From Phytoseiulus persimilis (lineage: Eukaryota; Arthropoda; Arachnida; Mesostigmata; Phytoseiidae), in the NCBI GenBank assembly GCA_037576195.1, contig CM075103.1:24552001-24616000 (forward strand): a DNA stretch of 64,000 bases, given 5' to 3'. The position numbers and the translations under genes are program-made. The notes beneath the pieces were generated by a model. It had not been told where the DNA came from. It did no database searches and saw only the letters and a program-made list of their open reading frames with translations. Positions 43,701 through 55,717 of the stretch are shown here, piece by piece; within the stretch, counting starts at the first letter, position 1; each line of letters starts with the position of its first letter.

Positions 43701-43785
43701 GTCACGCCATCCGAACGTTCAACTCAGCAGTCCTTGCCACGCCGCCGTGAACTTCTTTGACAGAGCGTCATACTGATTCCTGCAG

Positions 43786-45055
43786 ATGCCCCATCCCACG
43801 ATCTCGGAAACATACGGAACTCACAACCACGGGCCGGACGAGGCCGAAGTCATCTATAGATCAACGTCCAACTCGAGCGAGGCCGCAGTCGTGGCCCAGC
43901 CCGAAAAGACTCTCAAAGAAGTCTACCGTGGCGAAAGAGCGACCGCTGTCGCTGAGCTGCAAGCATGTCATGAGACGGAGCAGATTGGTGTGGTCGTATC
44001 AAGCTTTGATGCAGTTCGTTGTGCAGGACTACAGCGCGCACGTGCGACCATCCGTCCGCCCCTCCCAGAATCCAGAGCGGAAATCGCGCTCGAAGGCGAT
44101 TGGGCTCTGAATTTGGACTGCGAACCCTTCCTCCTCTTCAATGACGGGGTCGGGGATAGAATTTTGGGATTCAGCACTCGAGAGCTCCTGACTCACTTGT
44201 TCAACACAGATACGATTCTCATGGACGGCACATTCAGAGTCGTACCGACTCTTTTTACCCAACTGTATAGTCTCCATGGGTTTGTTGCTGGCGAGATGAT
44301 ACCCTTCGTGTATTTCTTGCTCTTAGACAAGCGCAAAGAAACGTGCATCCGTATGTTCAACCTCTTGGAAAATCACGCAACGTCGATGGGAGCAGTCTTC
44401 GCGCCAGCCCGGTTCCAACTCGACTTCGGACGAGGCACCCTACGAGCTATTGAAGAAGCGTTTCCTCACTCAGAAATCAAAGGATGCCATTTCCACTTTT
44501 GTCAGAGTCTTTGGCGGAAAGTCCAGAGTCTCGGATTGGCAAGATTTTATGACGATCAGGCGGTGAAACGATTCATTCAGTGCTCGGGTGCGCTAGCTCT
44601 GGTACCATTGCATCTTGTGGAGGACGCTTGGGTGGAGATTGAAGCGGAATCCCCGTTGTCAGACCATGAAACCTACGAGGCCCTTGAGGAGTACAAGATG
44701 TACTTCATCGATACTTGGCTAGAAAATGAGACTGTGTTCCCTCGTGCGTTTTGGAACCATTACGCTAACCAATCCTGGGCCCAGGACAACAAATCATGTG
44801 GAAGGTTGGCACCAGTCGCTCAATTCCAGGGTGAAGAAACGGCACGCGAACTTGTTCGAAATGATCTCACATTTGAATCTGCAGGAACAGAGATTCCGCC
44901 ATGACATGATACTGCTCGAGGCAGGGGGGCGCCCCCCGAGGCAGAACCTGACTTACAAGCTCCGTCTAGTGGCTCGCCTTCAAACTGACCAGCTCACCCT
45001 CCTGAGGTTCATTCGACACGTTGCGTTTAACCTCCCATCGTTCGAGACACGGTAG
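43786..45055 (+). pseudogene. MULE-type transposase, copy 3, well preserved
   Basis: The frame from Met 43786 gives 372 residues. YGTHNHGPD is the end of a FLYWCH-like zinc finger whose Cys part lies upstream, beyond a TGA. ILMDGTFRVVP has the first catalytic Asp, and QLYSLHGFVAGEMIPFVYFLL follows. The MULE core is FGRGTLRAIEEAFPHSEIKGCHFHFCQSLWRKVQ. Near 44780 the frame changes, and the C-terminal part continues in the +1 frame with TTNHVEGWHQSLNSRVKKRH, ending at TAG 45053-45055. Only one frame break and one upstream stop are seen, so it is much younger than the copies at 1-7 kb. An unseen intron could explain the shift, but no GT-AG pair fits clearly. Confidence 0.8.
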
Positions 45056-45234
45056 CAATCTCAACATGGTGCAGGCAGCAGATCATTTCACGGTTCAACT
45101 GATCATCCTCACTCCCGTGCAACCTGGTGCCGCCGCTCCACTCTCAGAGCAGTCATCCAGACGGCAGATTGCATTCATTCGTCCAAATTCATGATATTCG
45201 AGTGCTACGGCTCACTTCCGATCGCAGTCAATTT
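45056..45234. other. Spacer before Copia1, no gene
   Basis: No motif. Copia1 inserted here; the same locus continues at 61304. It may include the 3' end of the MULE element. Confidence 0.4.
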
Positions 45235-45239
45235 GTTCG

Positions 45240-45446
45240 TGTCGGAATATTCCAGATCGCCGTGGTACACGTTGCCAGCTTAGTGCGCAGGCGCCGAATT
45301 CTCAATAAATACTGCCGCAGTTTGCTGTGGCACAACTTCGTCGTTCCACTTCTAGCAAGGCGCCTCGTAACTCTTCTCGGAAGTTCCAGTGTACGTGGCA
45401 TTGTATTTCTACGTTAGTAACCCACACGAAGCGTGAACTCTCTACA
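45240..45446 (+). repeat. Copia1 5' LTR
   Basis: Begins TGTCGGAATATTCC and ends CTCTCTACA. Contains AATAAA in TCTCAATAAATACTG. Confidence 0.95.
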
Positions 45447-45460
45447 GGTTATGGACCCAG
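45447..45460 (+). other. Copia1 primer-binding site
   Basis: GGTTATGGACCCAG follows the LTR directly. It resembles the Copia-type site that pairs with the internal half of initiator Met tRNA. Confidence 0.65.
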
Positions 45461-45576
45461 GACCCCTGTAGACGTAGTACTGAGCGTAAAGCGACGAGGA
45501 GTTGAACGGGTTGGCAGCGGTACGACTGAAGTTGAAAAGTAATTCTCAGAAATGGAGCAAGGCGTTCAAGAAAGTC

Positions 45577-46020
45577 ATGGACAAGCTCCAAGTTACAAAG
45601 TTCAACGGTCACTGCGATCTCGCTGTGTAGAAAGCGCAAGTGCAATCATTCCTCGAGGCAAATAATTGGTTTGGAACGATAAATGGGTCTATCCCGAAGA
45701 CGGCGGGACAGAGCCCAGTAGTGAAACCTGAATGGGCGAAAGCTGATGCTAAAGCAAGGGCAGTCATTCTCAATACTCTTGGAGCGACAGTTGTGCGGTC
45801 CGTGATGATTCTGCCGACAGCGCACGTGATGTGGATTCGGCTGATGACCTCGTTCGAGTCAAAGTGCCAAGTGTCTGTGAACGTGTTGCTCCGAGAGTTC
45901 CATTCCTACAGGAAGAGTGAAGAGGATGATATGGCTACCCATATTTCCAAGGTGGAGTCCATTGTACAACGACTAAGCGACGTGGGTCAGTACATCCATC
46001 CGGCGCAAGTTGTTGCCATG
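45577..46020 (+). pseudogene. Copia1 gag, 5' part
   Basis: From Met 45577 the frame has KLQVTKFNGHCDL, then one TAG (45628-45630) and VQSFLEANNWFGTING, a Copia gag N-terminus. LREFHSYRKSEEDDMATHISKVESIVQRL is the central gag helix region. The gene is cut after VVAM (46020) by element B, and the next residues (LLELPKKYM) are found at 55742, so the junction is exact. Confidence 0.9.
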
Positions 46021-46409
46021 CTATACTCGTCTGCTAGTCGGACGATTAAGACACGGTTTACGAGCTCTGAAAAAAAGTGCGTGAAAGTGTCGAAAGATCG
46101 GAGCGATACCCCTTTGGTTCCCCGTAGTGAAAACCATCCACACCCCGTGCACCCCCACGGAGCGGAAGTTACCCGAGAAACGACCGAATAGTGGAAATAT
46201 TCGCAAAAAGGTTAGTACTTGCCAAAAGTATAACGTGCGAATAAGATCCCGACACACCCTGGTAACAATAGTACTGACTGGGATTCCATACTGCTGGAAA
46301 GCTCAACGAGACTTCTCCCTGGAGACTTCTCGCCAAACAGTATCTACTGTAAACAACGGAACGTTCTATTTGAGAGCTTCCGAGAACTAGGGTGTAAGAG
46401 ATCAGAAAC

Positions 46410-47772
46410 ATGGCTTTCACCCCAGACCAGCTTAAGGTAGACCCCACATTTGACTACTGTGACAAATGCGAGGAGAAACTGATGGACTTGGGGATGGGAC
46501 CAAATGACTCTCCGATGTTGGAATGCTATGATTGCCTGATGAACGAGCGCCAGGCACTCCGAAACGAGCGATCAGCTGCTCTATACTATATAGAGTGGCA
46601 ACAGCGTGAAATAGCGGAGAGAGATGGCGATCTGGCTTGCCTCCGAGCGACTGTCGCTGGGGTACAGTCAGAAAATGCAAAACTCCAAGAGGAGTTGAAG
46701 CAAGCCATCAGTATCAACCCGGTAGTGCATAGAACGCCACCGCCTAAAGAGGTCTACACGGGACCGATCGTCATGGTGGTTAAGGATCGGCAATGTGCCG
46801 ATCTGATACCGGCGGAAATAAGCTCGTACAAGATGCTCAACCGACACGACGGGCTGAAGTCGAGGGTGTTTCCAGTGACCTCCATTGCAAAGCTTTGCGA
46901 GAAGGCGAAGGTAGAGCTGGAGAAGCCTGGAATCACCTGCGCGGCGACGCTCATAGTGTGGGGTGGGCAGGGGGTATTCAGAGAGGCCTCCTACAACAGG
47001 AGAGAAGCCGTATCGGAGGCACAGCAAGCACTATCCGATCTGAATAAACACCCGAAGGTCAACAAACTGATCTACACTATATTCTACGTAGATCCAGAAA
47101 TCTATGTCCACTCGGTGTTCATAGACGATTTGTTGACCGCGCTCAAGGATGAGATCGAGACGATCGATCTCAGATATATCTCCGAACGCCACCCGTCACC
47201 AACAGACGGGGGCTGGAGTAAGACTAGGGTTATCGAGGCTACGTTGAGGATAAGCCGCCTAATAGGCGAGGGCCTCAACCTGACCTCGGTGGAGATCGAT
47301 ACGATCTTATCCGAGAGCGCAACAAGGTTGGCGAAGGGAAAGCCGGAACCAACGGAAGACAAGATCGGGGAGGAGGTCCCTTCGACCTCCTCAGAAACTC
47401 GACGGAACGTACTTCCTCCAGCGAGACCCGGACCCTCCAGAGGCTATCCGGGTCCCTCAGACAACCTTAGCCCCGGGAAGGTACAGAAAACCCCGAAGGA
47501 ACGCCGACCTCAAAACCCCTCCCGCCCGCAGGGAGCGGGGAAAAAGAGAAATGTTGGTGACACCTCACTCGAAGGGGCCTGCAGCAACCAGAAGAAGGTG
47601 AAGCCACACGGGCTAAACCAGAAAGGGGAATACAGGAAACCGACCGAAGCCACGTGGAAGGAGCATAAAGCTCAACCACCAACTTCCACGCCGCAGAGGA
47701 AGGCAAGCAAGGACGAGGACAGCACTGAGCTGTCCAAAGCCCTTAAAAAACACTTTGGACAACCACCGTCCT
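46410..47772 (+). CDS. Element B ORF1 protein, cut at its stop by the Gypsy
   Basis: An N-terminal CDKCEEKL...CYDC cluster (residues 16-40) resembles the one in element A. A coiled coil spans about 45-95, and a globular part about 105-290 contains IVWGGQGVFREASYN and DGGWSKTRVIEATL, reminiscent of SGNH-type blocks. The C-terminus is Pro/Lys/Arg-rich. The frame is intact up to the Gypsy insertion. There TCC of the ORF is followed by T from the duplication; without the insertion the next codon would be TAA, so the native stop sits at the insertion point. Now the frame reads 15 codons into the LTR and stops at 47819. An RNA-binding role is inferred from the class. Confidence 0.75.
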
Positions 47773-47870
47773 TGTTATGTCCCGAGCCAAGCCGAGGCTA
47801 TATAAAGAGGCTTCGTTGAATAAACTATGCCTAGTCATTCGCTATCTTCGTTATCAGTGCAGACACAACA
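47773..47870 (+). repeat. Gypsy 5' LTR, 98 bp
   Basis: TGTTATGTCCCGAGCC through CAGACACAACA. It holds TATATAAAG (about 47800) and AATAAA (about 47819) close together, so promoter and poly(A) signal fit within 98 bp. Confidence 0.97.
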
Positions 47871-47872
47871 AT

Positions 47873-47883
47873 TGGCGCAGTCG
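47873..47883 (+). other. Gypsy primer-binding site, tRNA-Ser-like
   Basis: TGGCGCAGTCG lies 2 bp after the LTR. It is complementary to the 3' end (CGACTGCG plus CCA) of an insect-type serine tRNA, a primer known for some Gypsy elements. Confidence 0.65.
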
Positions 47884-47959
47884 AGATCGGACCGGAATTT
47901 TTCGGATTTCACAGTTCTGTGATAGGTAACGTCGAGTTCATCCAAAGGAACGAGAGCTG

Positions 47960-50900
47960 ATGGCGGTTATGGCCCCACCTCCAGATGCAGATAAAGGCGA
48001 CCACCCGAACGACCTCGGGGCGGTACTAAGGAGCATGGCTGAGGCGATCGCAAAGCTGGCAGCAGCTCAAACAGGGAGTGTGGCAACAACGTCCGCATCA
48101 TCCATGATGCAACACACGGTGGCTCTGCTGGGCACCTTCGTGTATAAGCCGGAGCAAGATCTGATCTTCAAACACTGGTTTGCTCGGAATCGAGAAATTT
48201 TGGAGCAAGCGACTCCCGATGACAAGGTCAGGGTACAATTACTCTTGAAAGCTCTGGGACCAGCGGAATATGCTCGCCTTCTCAGTCGATTGTCCCCAGT
48301 GCTTCCAGAAACAAAGCCGTACGCAGAGATGACGGGAATTCTCGAAAAGACTTTCGGCCCAACGAAATCGATATTCCGTAGAAGGCATGAGATTCTCAGC
48401 CAACAAGCTCCACTATCCGCGTTGTCCAACCCGGAGGAAATCGTGGACTGGGCTAATCTGAAGGGCGATCAGTTCGAATGGAGCTCCTTGACCGGAGACA
48501 TGTTCAAGATCTTTCTGGCTATCAATTACGCCGCTGGGCCGGCCTTCAAGAGCATGAGGAATGTGATGCTCAAAGCTGTTGACGACAAACCGGCTTTGAC
48601 GATCACTCAGTTGCGCGAGGTTCTCACCGGCTACGCCACGAGGACCCGAGACTCCGCGATCGAAACGGGCGATGAGGCATCGCAAGTAATCGCTCAAGTG
48701 CAGCAACGAAGTTCAGGGAGTCGAGGTGTCAAGCCAATTTCCAGGCAGCCTAGGACGGAAAGATCCGATACCGGCAGCCGTGCGGGTCTGAAGTGTATCA
48801 GTTGCGGAGACCCTCACGAACGAGCGGGGTGTCGTTTCCGTTCCGCAACCTGCCATCACTGCCACAAGGTTGGGCATGTGAAGAAGGTTTGTAGAGAGTT
48901 CCTCAGGTCGCAAAAGAGGGTCTTCGCGGTTGATGTGCTGGAGGCTTCTGCCAACGAAGCACAGCCAAGCCGTGGGCGAGCTCACGCGACAGTTCGCATC
49001 AACGGGATTCCTCTCACTCTCCGTATCGATACGGGGGCCGATCTGACTACGATCGGAACGTCACTGTGGAAAAAGCTCAAGTGTCCGGCGCTTAGCCACA
49101 TGGAATCAAGATGTACGGCGGTCAATGGTCAACCTCTGAAAGTTCTTGGTTTTTTCACCGCGAGGTTTACCTTGGATCCTGCGTTTAAGAAAGGAGTGAC
49201 AGACAAGGTCATTGTACTCGAGGAGGGCCAAGCCTCTTTGCTCGGAAGCGTTCCCACCTTCGGTCTAGGTCTAGTTCAACCTAGCGAGCATGTCAGCATT
49301 GCGGCAGTGTCCGCAGCGCCGGCCGAGGACGAGGCGTGGGGTCGTCGCTTCCCGGAAGTCTTCAAGGAGGGGTTGGGTCTCTGCTCCAAGGTCGAAGTGA
49401 GTCTGGAGCTCAAAGAGGGTTCGAAACCCGTACATCTCCGTGCGCGGCCTGTTGCAGGACCTTTCCGCGAAGCCGTCGAGAAGGAACTGGATCGATTGCT
49501 CGAGAATGGCACTTTGTCTCGAGTGGAATCTTCGGAGTGGGCGTGTCCTATCGTCGTTGCGAAGAAGGCGAACGGCAAGATTCGCGTATGCGCGGACTTC
49601 TCAACGGGACTGAACGCAGCTCTGCGGGACATCTCGCATCCAATACCAAACATGGAGGATATCATGACTCGCTTTTCGGGGAATCGAATATTCACCCAGT
49701 TGTATCTTTCAGATGCGTAACTTCAGCTCCCGCTCGAGCCTTCGAGCCGCGCTCTCACGACAATTAACACACACCGTGGATTGTTCCAGTACAACCGCCT
49801 TGTTTTCGGGTTGAAAACTGCTCCTGCAATTTTTCAGAGAGCGATGGATCAGGCGCTTAACGGCCTCCAAGGCGTTCTCGTTTACCTCGATGATATTCTG
49901 GTGATGGGCGCGGACCAGTCGGAGCACGATCGACGGCTGAGTGGTACCCTAGCCAGGCTTCAGGAATGGGGATTTCGGCTAGGCTTGCCGAAATGCACTT
50001 TTAATGCCCGGGTTGTGAAGTATCTAGGCATGATCATCGACGCTCAAGGGATCCGAGCTGACCCCGAGAAAATAGCGGCCATCCGGGAGCTACGCAAGCC
50101 TTCGAACGTCGGAGAGGTTCGGCCGTTGCTGGGGTTGGTCAATTACTACGGCAAGTTTGTGGACAAACTTCATCAATCAAAGGCAGTGTTCGAGTCACTC
50201 TTGGCAAAATCCGTTCCGTTCAAGTGGACCACCGCTCACGACAAGGCTTTCACGGCAGTCAAGAGTATTCTTTCAGGTCCGCTAATGCTCGCGCATTATG
50301 ATCCGCGACAGCGTCTGGTCGTAGCAGCCGATGCGTGCGACACGGGTATCGGCGGTGTCCTGATACAACGTTACGAAGATGGGTCGGAGAAAGCCGTTTT
50401 CCATATCTCCAAGTCGCTTACACCGACTCAACGCAACTATAGTCAAATTGAGAAGGAGGCGCTGGCTCTGGTGACCACAGTGGAACGCCTGAGAAACTTC
50501 GTATGGGGGCGACACTTCACGTTGCAGACTGATCATCGCCCTCTCTTGGCTCTTTTCCGGACTACAGATACGAAGGGGCTGAGCGAGCGCACTGCGGCAA
50601 GACTGAAGCGCTGGGCTCTGCGACTCGTTGGATTCGATTTCGAGATCGAATATGTTCGTACCACGGAGTTCGGTCAAGCCGATGCTCTTTCGAGGCTGAT
50701 CCAAGAAGTGCGCAAAGACGCGGCGAGTTCTGATATGGACGAGGTGATCGCAAGCCTCGAGTGTCAAGAGACGGAAATCAAGAGCCTGGTGACCCTCAGG
50801 AAAGCTTTCACGCCTACCGGGGTCAAGATCCGGGAGGCTACGGAGGAAGACGCCATCCTGAAAAAAGTGCTACTTCGGCTGAAGTCTGGATGGCAGAAGG

Positions 50901-52216
50901 CGGATTTCAAAGATCGGGCGTTGCGTCCCTTCGCTCAACAAGCGGAATCGCTTTGCGACGCCGAAGGAGTTCTCCTATGCAACGAGCGAGTCGTGGTTCC
51001 AGTCTCCTTGAGAGGACCGGTGTTGAGCAAGTTACACGAAGGCCATCCCGGGGTAGTGAGAATGAAGGCATTGGCCCGGGCCCATTTCTACTGGCCAGGC
51101 ATGTCTTCGGAGGTCGAGCGAGTAGTCAAGGCGTGCGCACACTGCGCACAGCAAGCGCCGAAGCCGATCAAGGTTCCCCTCGCACCGTGGCCGGATCCGA
51201 CAGCCCCGTGGGTGCGAGTCCACCTAGATTTCGCGGAGCCGCAGAAGGGACTCATTTTTCTTGTAATCGTGGACGCTTACTCGAAATATGTGGACGCGGT
51301 TTTCATGAAGCGAGCTTCGGGGGAAGCTCTCGTCAAGTACCTCAGAGCCTTGTTCAGGCACTTCGGGCGACCAGAAACCTTGGTTTCGGATAATGGTCCT
51401 CAGTTCGTTTCAGGGGATCTAGCGCAATTCTGTGCGGACGAACACGTCGTTCATCTCCGCTGTGCGCTATACTCCCCGCAAAGCAACGGTCAAGCCGAGA
51501 AGATGGTCGGCACGCTCAAACGATCTCTAGAGGCCCAAAACCAGACCGCGCTGGACAAAGCCGTGGCGGCGTACAATTATACGCCGAACGAGACGTTGAG
51601 TGGGAAGACCCCGGCAGAGGTATTTTTCGGGCGGTGCCTCCGAACTCCGTTCGCAGTCTTCCGCAAGATCTCTGGCCAGCTCCCGGAAGCGGGACAAAGC
51701 TTTAAGGAAAGTTACGACAGGCACCATGGCGTGCGGCCCAGGGCCTTCACGAAGGGGGAGGAAGTGGTCGTGGAACTGAATCCCCGGAAAAGAGTGCCAG
51801 CCACGTTTGTCCAGGGCCTCGGGAAAGCCATGGCGCATGTGGAGTACGACGGCAGGCTGTTGCGCCGGCACCTTGATCAAATTTGGAAGCGGAGCTTCAG
51901 GCGACCCTCAGACTCGGCGGATTGCTCGGAGGAGTTTTTGCCGTCGGCCTCCGACCCAGAAAACGCGCAGCCGGCCGCGCAAGATCTGTGCCAGGACATC
52001 AGGGAGTCGTCGCCAACCGCGTCATCGGGGGACGCCGCGAGCCCGGATATCGACGTGTCGCAGCCCGCGACGCCGCAAACCAACGACCAAGAGCCGTCTG
52101 AAGCGACGGGCTCCCAGCGCGAAACGGTTAAACCCGCGACGCTACGCGTGCAGCCGGCGCGAGCGGCAAAGGCTCCGCAGGACTACCGCTGGCTTTCTGG
52201 GGTTCGTCGTCTATGA
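47960..52216 (+). pseudogene. Gypsy gag-pol polyprotein with one nonsense codon
   Basis: One frame of 1,419 codons including the final stop, interrupted only by TAA at 49718-49720. Gag is residues 1-265; zinc knuckles CISCGDPHERAGC and CHHCHKVGHVKKVC lie near 275-312. The protease has RIDTGADLTTIG (about 355). The RT has WACPIVVAKKANGKIRVCADF, and the stop falls in the LSDA block where an aromatic residue is usual. RT then continues with FGLKTAPAIFQRAMD and YLDDILVMG. RNase H has AADACDTGIGG; the integrase has GHPGVVRMKALARAHFYWPG with the HHCC finger, then LDFAEP, VSDNGPQFVS and NGQAEKM for Asp, Asp and Glu. Gag and pol are fused without a frameshift. All catalytic residues are present apart from the stop. 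Confidence 0.95.
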
Positions 52217-52230
52217 GGTCAAGACGACTG

Positions 52231-52241
52231 AAAGGGAGGGA
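52231..52241 (+). other. Gypsy polypurine tract
   Basis: AAAGGGAGGGA stands directly before the 3' LTR and would prime plus-strand DNA synthesis. Confidence 0.85.
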
Positions 52242-52339
52242 TGTTATGTCCCGAGCCAAGCCGAGGCTATATAAAGAGGCTTCGTTGAATAAACTATGCC
52301 TAGTCATTCGCTATCTTCGTTATCAGTGCAGACACAACA
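52242..52339 (+). repeat. Gypsy 3' LTR, 98 bp
   Basis: Identical to the 5' LTR. It gives element B's ORF2 frame an artificial open upstream extension. Confidence 0.97.
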
Positions 52340-52425
52340 GTCCTAACCGAACCGCCCCCCGGAGGCCACCACAGAAGGTGGGCAAAATAAATGTATTTTC
52401 CCACTCGAAAATTGGTGTTTTCAAT

Positions 52426-55400
52426 ATGCAGGGGGGCAAGAATTTGGGGAAATGGGAGAGTCTACACAGAGAACTCCTAGAAGAGAAGGTTGATGAAATG
52501 TCAAACAGATATGATATTCTATTATTATCCGAAACCCATTTAATGAACACAGAAGAACTACCTCATATAGAGGAGTTCTCATTCTATGGAAACAACAGAA
52601 AAGGACCCTCTGGTAATAAATCATCCGGCGGAACGGGTATCCTCATGCGATCCGCCGTGGGTGACGTACACAGGACCCAGAAAGGGGAAGATTTCGTTGC
52701 TATAGGCACGGAGATAAACGGACAACATTGGACCATAATCTCTGTATACCTAACCATTGCCGATCTGAAATCGAATAAAGGCCAATTCGAACGAATTGGC
52801 GAGATCATTCGAGATAAGGTATCGGGCAAAACCAAGTTGTTAATTGCGAGAGACATGAATGCCCACATACAACAGCTGGACGGGAGAATAGACGGTCGAG
52901 GCAACCTTCTAGCAGAGCTAGCAGAAAAATACGACCTCACAATTCTAAACCTCTCGGAAAAATGTAGAGGAAAGACCACCAGAAGGCAAGGCGGTAACTC
53001 ATCTACACTCGATTATGTACTATGCAACACATCCGCACTCAGGGATGTGATCGACATGCACATAGACGAGGACAAAGAAATCCTTCATTGGAGTGACCAC
53101 GACCTCATAACCATACGGATGGGCAGGGGTAAGAGCAAAGCTAAACCAAGGAAGGCACGAGTGGAAGTGGTTAGGTGGAAGAAAGCGGCAAAAATTGTGT
53201 CAAAGCAATTGGAGACTCGAGTTAGATCAATGGGATCGACAACATATGGGGCTCTGATAGACACCGTTAGAACTGCGATAACCAAATCCGCCAAACTCGT
53301 GACTCTCGACACGAAACAAAAAGTGTTCCCCACTGAATTATCGCACTTGACGAGAATCAGACGAGAGCAAAATCGTGCGTGGAGAAAAGCGCGACTCACC
53401 GGCGAGGAAGAAGTCGAAGCGAGACAACGATACAGAGCGGCCCAAGAGGCAGTTCGTACCGAAGTCAATCGATTGCTACACATTAGAGATCGAAGAATAT
53501 ACGATCGGATAATGAAAGCACCCAGACAAGCCAAGTCGAGAGCTTTCTGGGATTACGTAAAAAGGAATGAGAGAAACAATCCAGAAGGAATGCGAGTAGT
53601 AGATGAAAGCGGTAACATAATCCAAGATCAGGATATGAAAAGCCATCTCACGAAAGTAGCCAACACCCTTCTTGGAGCACCAAGGATAGAAACGAAACTA
53701 TCAGGTGCACATTTCTCTCAAGACCCCCGGTAGAACTCCTCGTGACTGAATCTGAGATTGAAGCCACCCTGGCCAACATATCTCAGAAGTCAGCAACAGG
53801 ACCAGAGAAGATACCGGCTAGAATCCTCAAAGAGTTGGAAGATGTCGGATATGGATATATATCCAACGAATTCAATTTGATTCTTGGAGGCATCCACGAA
53901 GTGCCGACTGAATGGAGGAAGGGAAGAGTCTCACTACTGGAAAAACCGAATTCTGTAAGAGGGAATCTATCCACATACCGACCCATAACGGTATCCGACG
54001 TCCTGTATCGAGTATTCACCAAGCTATTGGGAAGACATATACAGACATGGGCCGAGGAAACCGTCCAGCTGTCAGAGATGCAGAATGGGTTCAGAAGGAA
54101 TCGACGAGGTGAGGATAACATGTTCATCCTGACGTCCGCGATAGAAACTGCGAGATACCAAAAGAAAGGTCTCATATGCGTATTTCTCGATGCCACCAAA
54201 GCATACGATCGGATCGATCGGCCAAAGCTGTGGCAAACCCTAGAGGAAAGGAGGATGTGCTCGGCACTCATCGCGCTAATCCGACACCTGTACGAAGAAA
54301 CCTCCGTCTTCATAATACAGGGGGATCATACCTCCAAGGAAGTACCCGTAACGGTCGGGCTTCGTCAAGGATGTCCTATGTCACCTATCCTATTTAGCCT
54401 ATACATCGCAGACCTAGGAAGAAAACTCCTGAAGACGGGGGTTGGTTTCAGATTTGCGAAAAAAGGAAACTTCTGGGATGTGAAGGGAAGAAGTCCATCA
54501 CAATTCCTGGTTTGTTGTTCGCAGACGATTTGCTCCTCATGACGAGCAACACGCCGGATATGAGAACTCTTCTAGAGGTGACATCCAAATTTGGAGACGA
54601 GAGGTCAATCAGATTTAACCCTCTGAAGAGCGGAGTGATGATATTTCAACCATCCTCAGCAGATCATAACCCAAATGGAGACCTACAGATACAAGGGAAG
54701 TCAATACCTATGGTTGAATCCTATAAGTACTTGGGGATCGAAATTTCGGCCGAAAAAGATTACTTATCCCAACACTGGAATGAGCTGACGGACAAGGCCA
54801 ACACGGCGATCAAAAGCTTGGAGCTTTGGAGCTTCAACAGGTTTGGAGTATCCAAAATTCTTTGGAAAGCCACCGCAATACCACAACTGACCTACTGCAA
54901 TGGAGTGATCACCATGCCTAGAAGGCTGAGAAACCTCATTGAAGTCAGACAAAGGGACGCGGGCAGGTGGGCCATGGGCATACCACACTCCACCGTATCA
55001 AAGGAGTTTATTGAGAAAGAACTAGGGTGGTCCTCCTTCGATGCCATGGAGACCATCAGCAAAATCATGTATTTCGAGAGAGTGAAACAAATGGATCCAT
55101 CCAGATGGTCCAGAATGATACTCACAGCAACTGAGATAACAAACACAAGAGTGAAGGCAATGGAGAGACTCAGATGTTTGAGAACCCAGTATGACCTCGA
55201 AGATCTCAGCCTGACCAGAAATACGCAAAACAGACCGATGTGGAATATGTTCCGCAAAGAACTCAAAACGAGAGTGCGGGATGAGTTGGACTCCATATGG
55301 AGACGGAATATGGAATACAGATCCACATTGACTGTTTATCGACAGTTCAAAGAGACTCGAGGTCTCGAGAGGGAACTATACGATAACTCGCGGGGCAGTC

Positions 55401-55654
55401 GGTTATTGGCGCTAGCCAGAGCAGGTATGCTCAACACCAAGAGCCGACAAAACTCCCGAGACCCTTCCATAGACATGAAATGCGCTCGATGTGGAGCCCC
55501 GGAAACCGACAAACATGTCATTCTGGAATGCGAGGAAGGAAAATACTCCCAGACGGAATTCGCGCACCGATTAGGACTTCACCCTGATTCAACAGCGAGG
55601 GACCTAGGAAGGACGATGGATATCCTAAGGCGATGGGAGAACAACGAACCATGA
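52426..55654 (+). pseudogene. Element B ORF2: endonuclease and reverse transcriptase
   Basis: The start is taken at Met 52426 (MQGGKNLGKW); in-frame sequence upstream is Gypsy LTR. The endonuclease has LLLSETHLMN, ARDMNAHIQQLDG, TLDYVLCN and WSDHDLITIR. A one-base frame change occurs at a C run (53724-53728). The RT then runs in the next frame with TGPEKIPARIL, YRPITVSDVLYRVF, QNGFRRNRRGEDN and GLRQGCPMSPILF. A second frame change near 54510 leads to LLFADDLLLM, the catalytic FADD. The C-terminal knuckle-like CARCGAPETDKHVILEC lies near the end. The architecture matches element A. Two frameshifts inactivate it. Confidence 0.88.
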
Positions 55655-55717
55655 TCTGTGAACGCAATACAATTCACCCCTGAGACGAAAGGGAACATAT
55701 GTGCATATGTAAGGTCC

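Larger units (their letters stand above)
47773..52339 (+). mobile_element. Gypsy-type LTR retrotransposon, young, nested in element B
   Basis: 4,567 bp. The two 98-bp LTRs are identical base for base and the 5-bp duplication GTCCT is perfect (47768-47772 and 52340-52344). A tRNA-Ser-like primer site, a polypurine tract and one long gag-pol frame with a single stop complete it. Identical LTRs mean a recent insertion, the youngest event in the stack. Confidence 0.97.

Noticed and set aside
44760-44800. Intron as the cause of the MULE frame change
   Set aside because: No convincing GT-AG pair restores the frame while keeping the conserved residues; a small indel is simpler.
51807-52274. Arg-rich plus-strand frame over the Gypsy C-terminus
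   Set aside because: It is an out-of-frame shadow of the GC-rich integrase tail.
52213-52425. Upstream extension of element B ORF2
   Set aside because: These codons are Gypsy 3' LTR and the ORF1-ORF2 junction, not native protein.
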